The notes beneath the pieces are model-generated. The model was not told the DNA's origin and did not search any database. It saw nothing but the letters and a program-made list of their open reading frames with translations. Below are positions 63,934 through 64,000 of a stretch of DNA of 64,000 nt, one piece after another. This DNA comes from Iodobacter sp. (GTDB lineage Bacteria; Pseudomonadota; Gammaproteobacteria; Burkholderiales; Chitinibacteraceae), in NCBI RefSeq assembly GCF_025352645.1, contig NZ_JANXSO010000074.1, positions 32,235-96,234 on the forward strand, given 5' to 3'. The stretch's first letter is position 1. The number at the start of each line of letters is the position of its first letter. The position numbers were made by a program, and so were the translations under genes.

Positions 63934-64000
63934 CGAAACGATTCAGCGCCATTCGCCAGTTTTGAATCGGCATCGTCCATTTCTTTGAAGCCTGTTGGAT
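63861..64000 (-). mobile_element. IS256-family insertion sequence, terminal part
   Basis: Starts at about 63861 with AGCCTGTAAATCTTTCTGTG, the kind of terminal repeat (CTGTAAA...TGTGTAAA) found at ends of IS256-type elements, and continues out of the window. It carries the C-terminus of a Mutator-type transposase on minus. It has inserted into orfB of the IS3 element. Confidence 0.75.
63896..64000 (-). CDS. IS256-family (Mutator) transposase, C-terminal 34 residues
   Basis: Open at the window edge; stop TAA at 63896-63898. The visible sequence is [15 protein letters not shown] followed by [19 protein letters not shown]. The KKWTMPIxNWxxALNRF block is the conserved end of IS256-type transposases. 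The catalytic DDE residues lie outside the window. Confidence 0.85.
   Translation of the reverse strand: MQQASKKWTMPIQNWRMALNRFVIEFGDRLNGHQ

Overview
The window reads as chromosome of a moderate-GC betaproteobacterium of the order Neisseriales, most likely near Chitinibacteraceae/Chromobacteriaceae (Iodobacter- or Deefgea-like). The evidence is the Neisseria-like ribosomal protein S1, the PhaR/phasin pair for polyhydroxyalkanoate storage, a DUF2863-type protein typical of betaproteobacteria, and the cmk-rpsA-ihfB-lapA-lapB-pyrF-hldA gene order. The placement is inferred from protein resemblance alone. No tRNA, rRNA, CRISPR array or phage module was found.

Layout. (1) 1-7389, minus strand: a type I secretion cluster with an HlyD adaptor, a small membrane-anchored protein of unknown function, and a very large RTX lipase that runs off the left edge. 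(2) 7817-9448: trxB and an Smr-domain protein. (3) 9575-16191: a lipid A aminoarabinose (arn) operon in the order arnT, one SMR/EamA-type flippase subunit, a VanZ-like gene, arnB, arnC and arnA split into two genes; arnD is absent. (4) 16231-19696, minus: a hybrid kinase with two kinase cores, overlapping a stand-alone receiver gene. (5) 19917-28940: an MFS exporter, FtsK with an 11-fold 13-residue repeat linker, ArfB, a secreted Ntn hydrolase, TcdA, PhaR and a phasin. (6) 29253-37635: aconitase B, a DEAD-box helicase with a structured leader, an acetyltransferase, a DUF2863-like protein and a diguanylate cyclase. (7) 37642-43893, minus: the hldA-pyrF-lapB-lapA-ihfB-rpsA-cmk block, read in the order cmk to hldA. 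(8) 43935-50468, minus: an aldo/keto reductase, tyrA, a META/DUF4377 protein, a DAHP-synthase-like protein with altered active-site residues, pgsA and uvrC. (9) 50719-60866: a frameshifted nitroreductase, a secreted protein, kbl-tdh (threonine breakdown), an SDR/ArsR divergent pair, speG, a rubredoxin-reductase-like flavoprotein, dsbB-oxyR and a patatin. (10) 61138-64000: guaB, then an IS3-family element interrupted near its 3' end by an IS256-family element that leaves the window.

How the genes work together. The arn genes should make L-Ara4N and attach it to lipid A (cationic peptide resistance), with the deformylase step unaccounted for here. hldA, lapA and lapB also concern LPS. dsbB and oxyR overlap by 4 nt, so disulfide formation and peroxide sensing share a transcript. 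PhaR and the phasin face each other across a promoter region rich in palindromes. The most unusual items are the HlyD / anchored protein / RTX lipase cluster, the probable DAHP-synthase pseudoenzyme, the arn operon lacking arnD, the double-core hybrid kinase, and the nested, decaying insertion sequences. Several intergenic regions hold short inverted-repeat elements, including a family with GTAG...CTAC ends.
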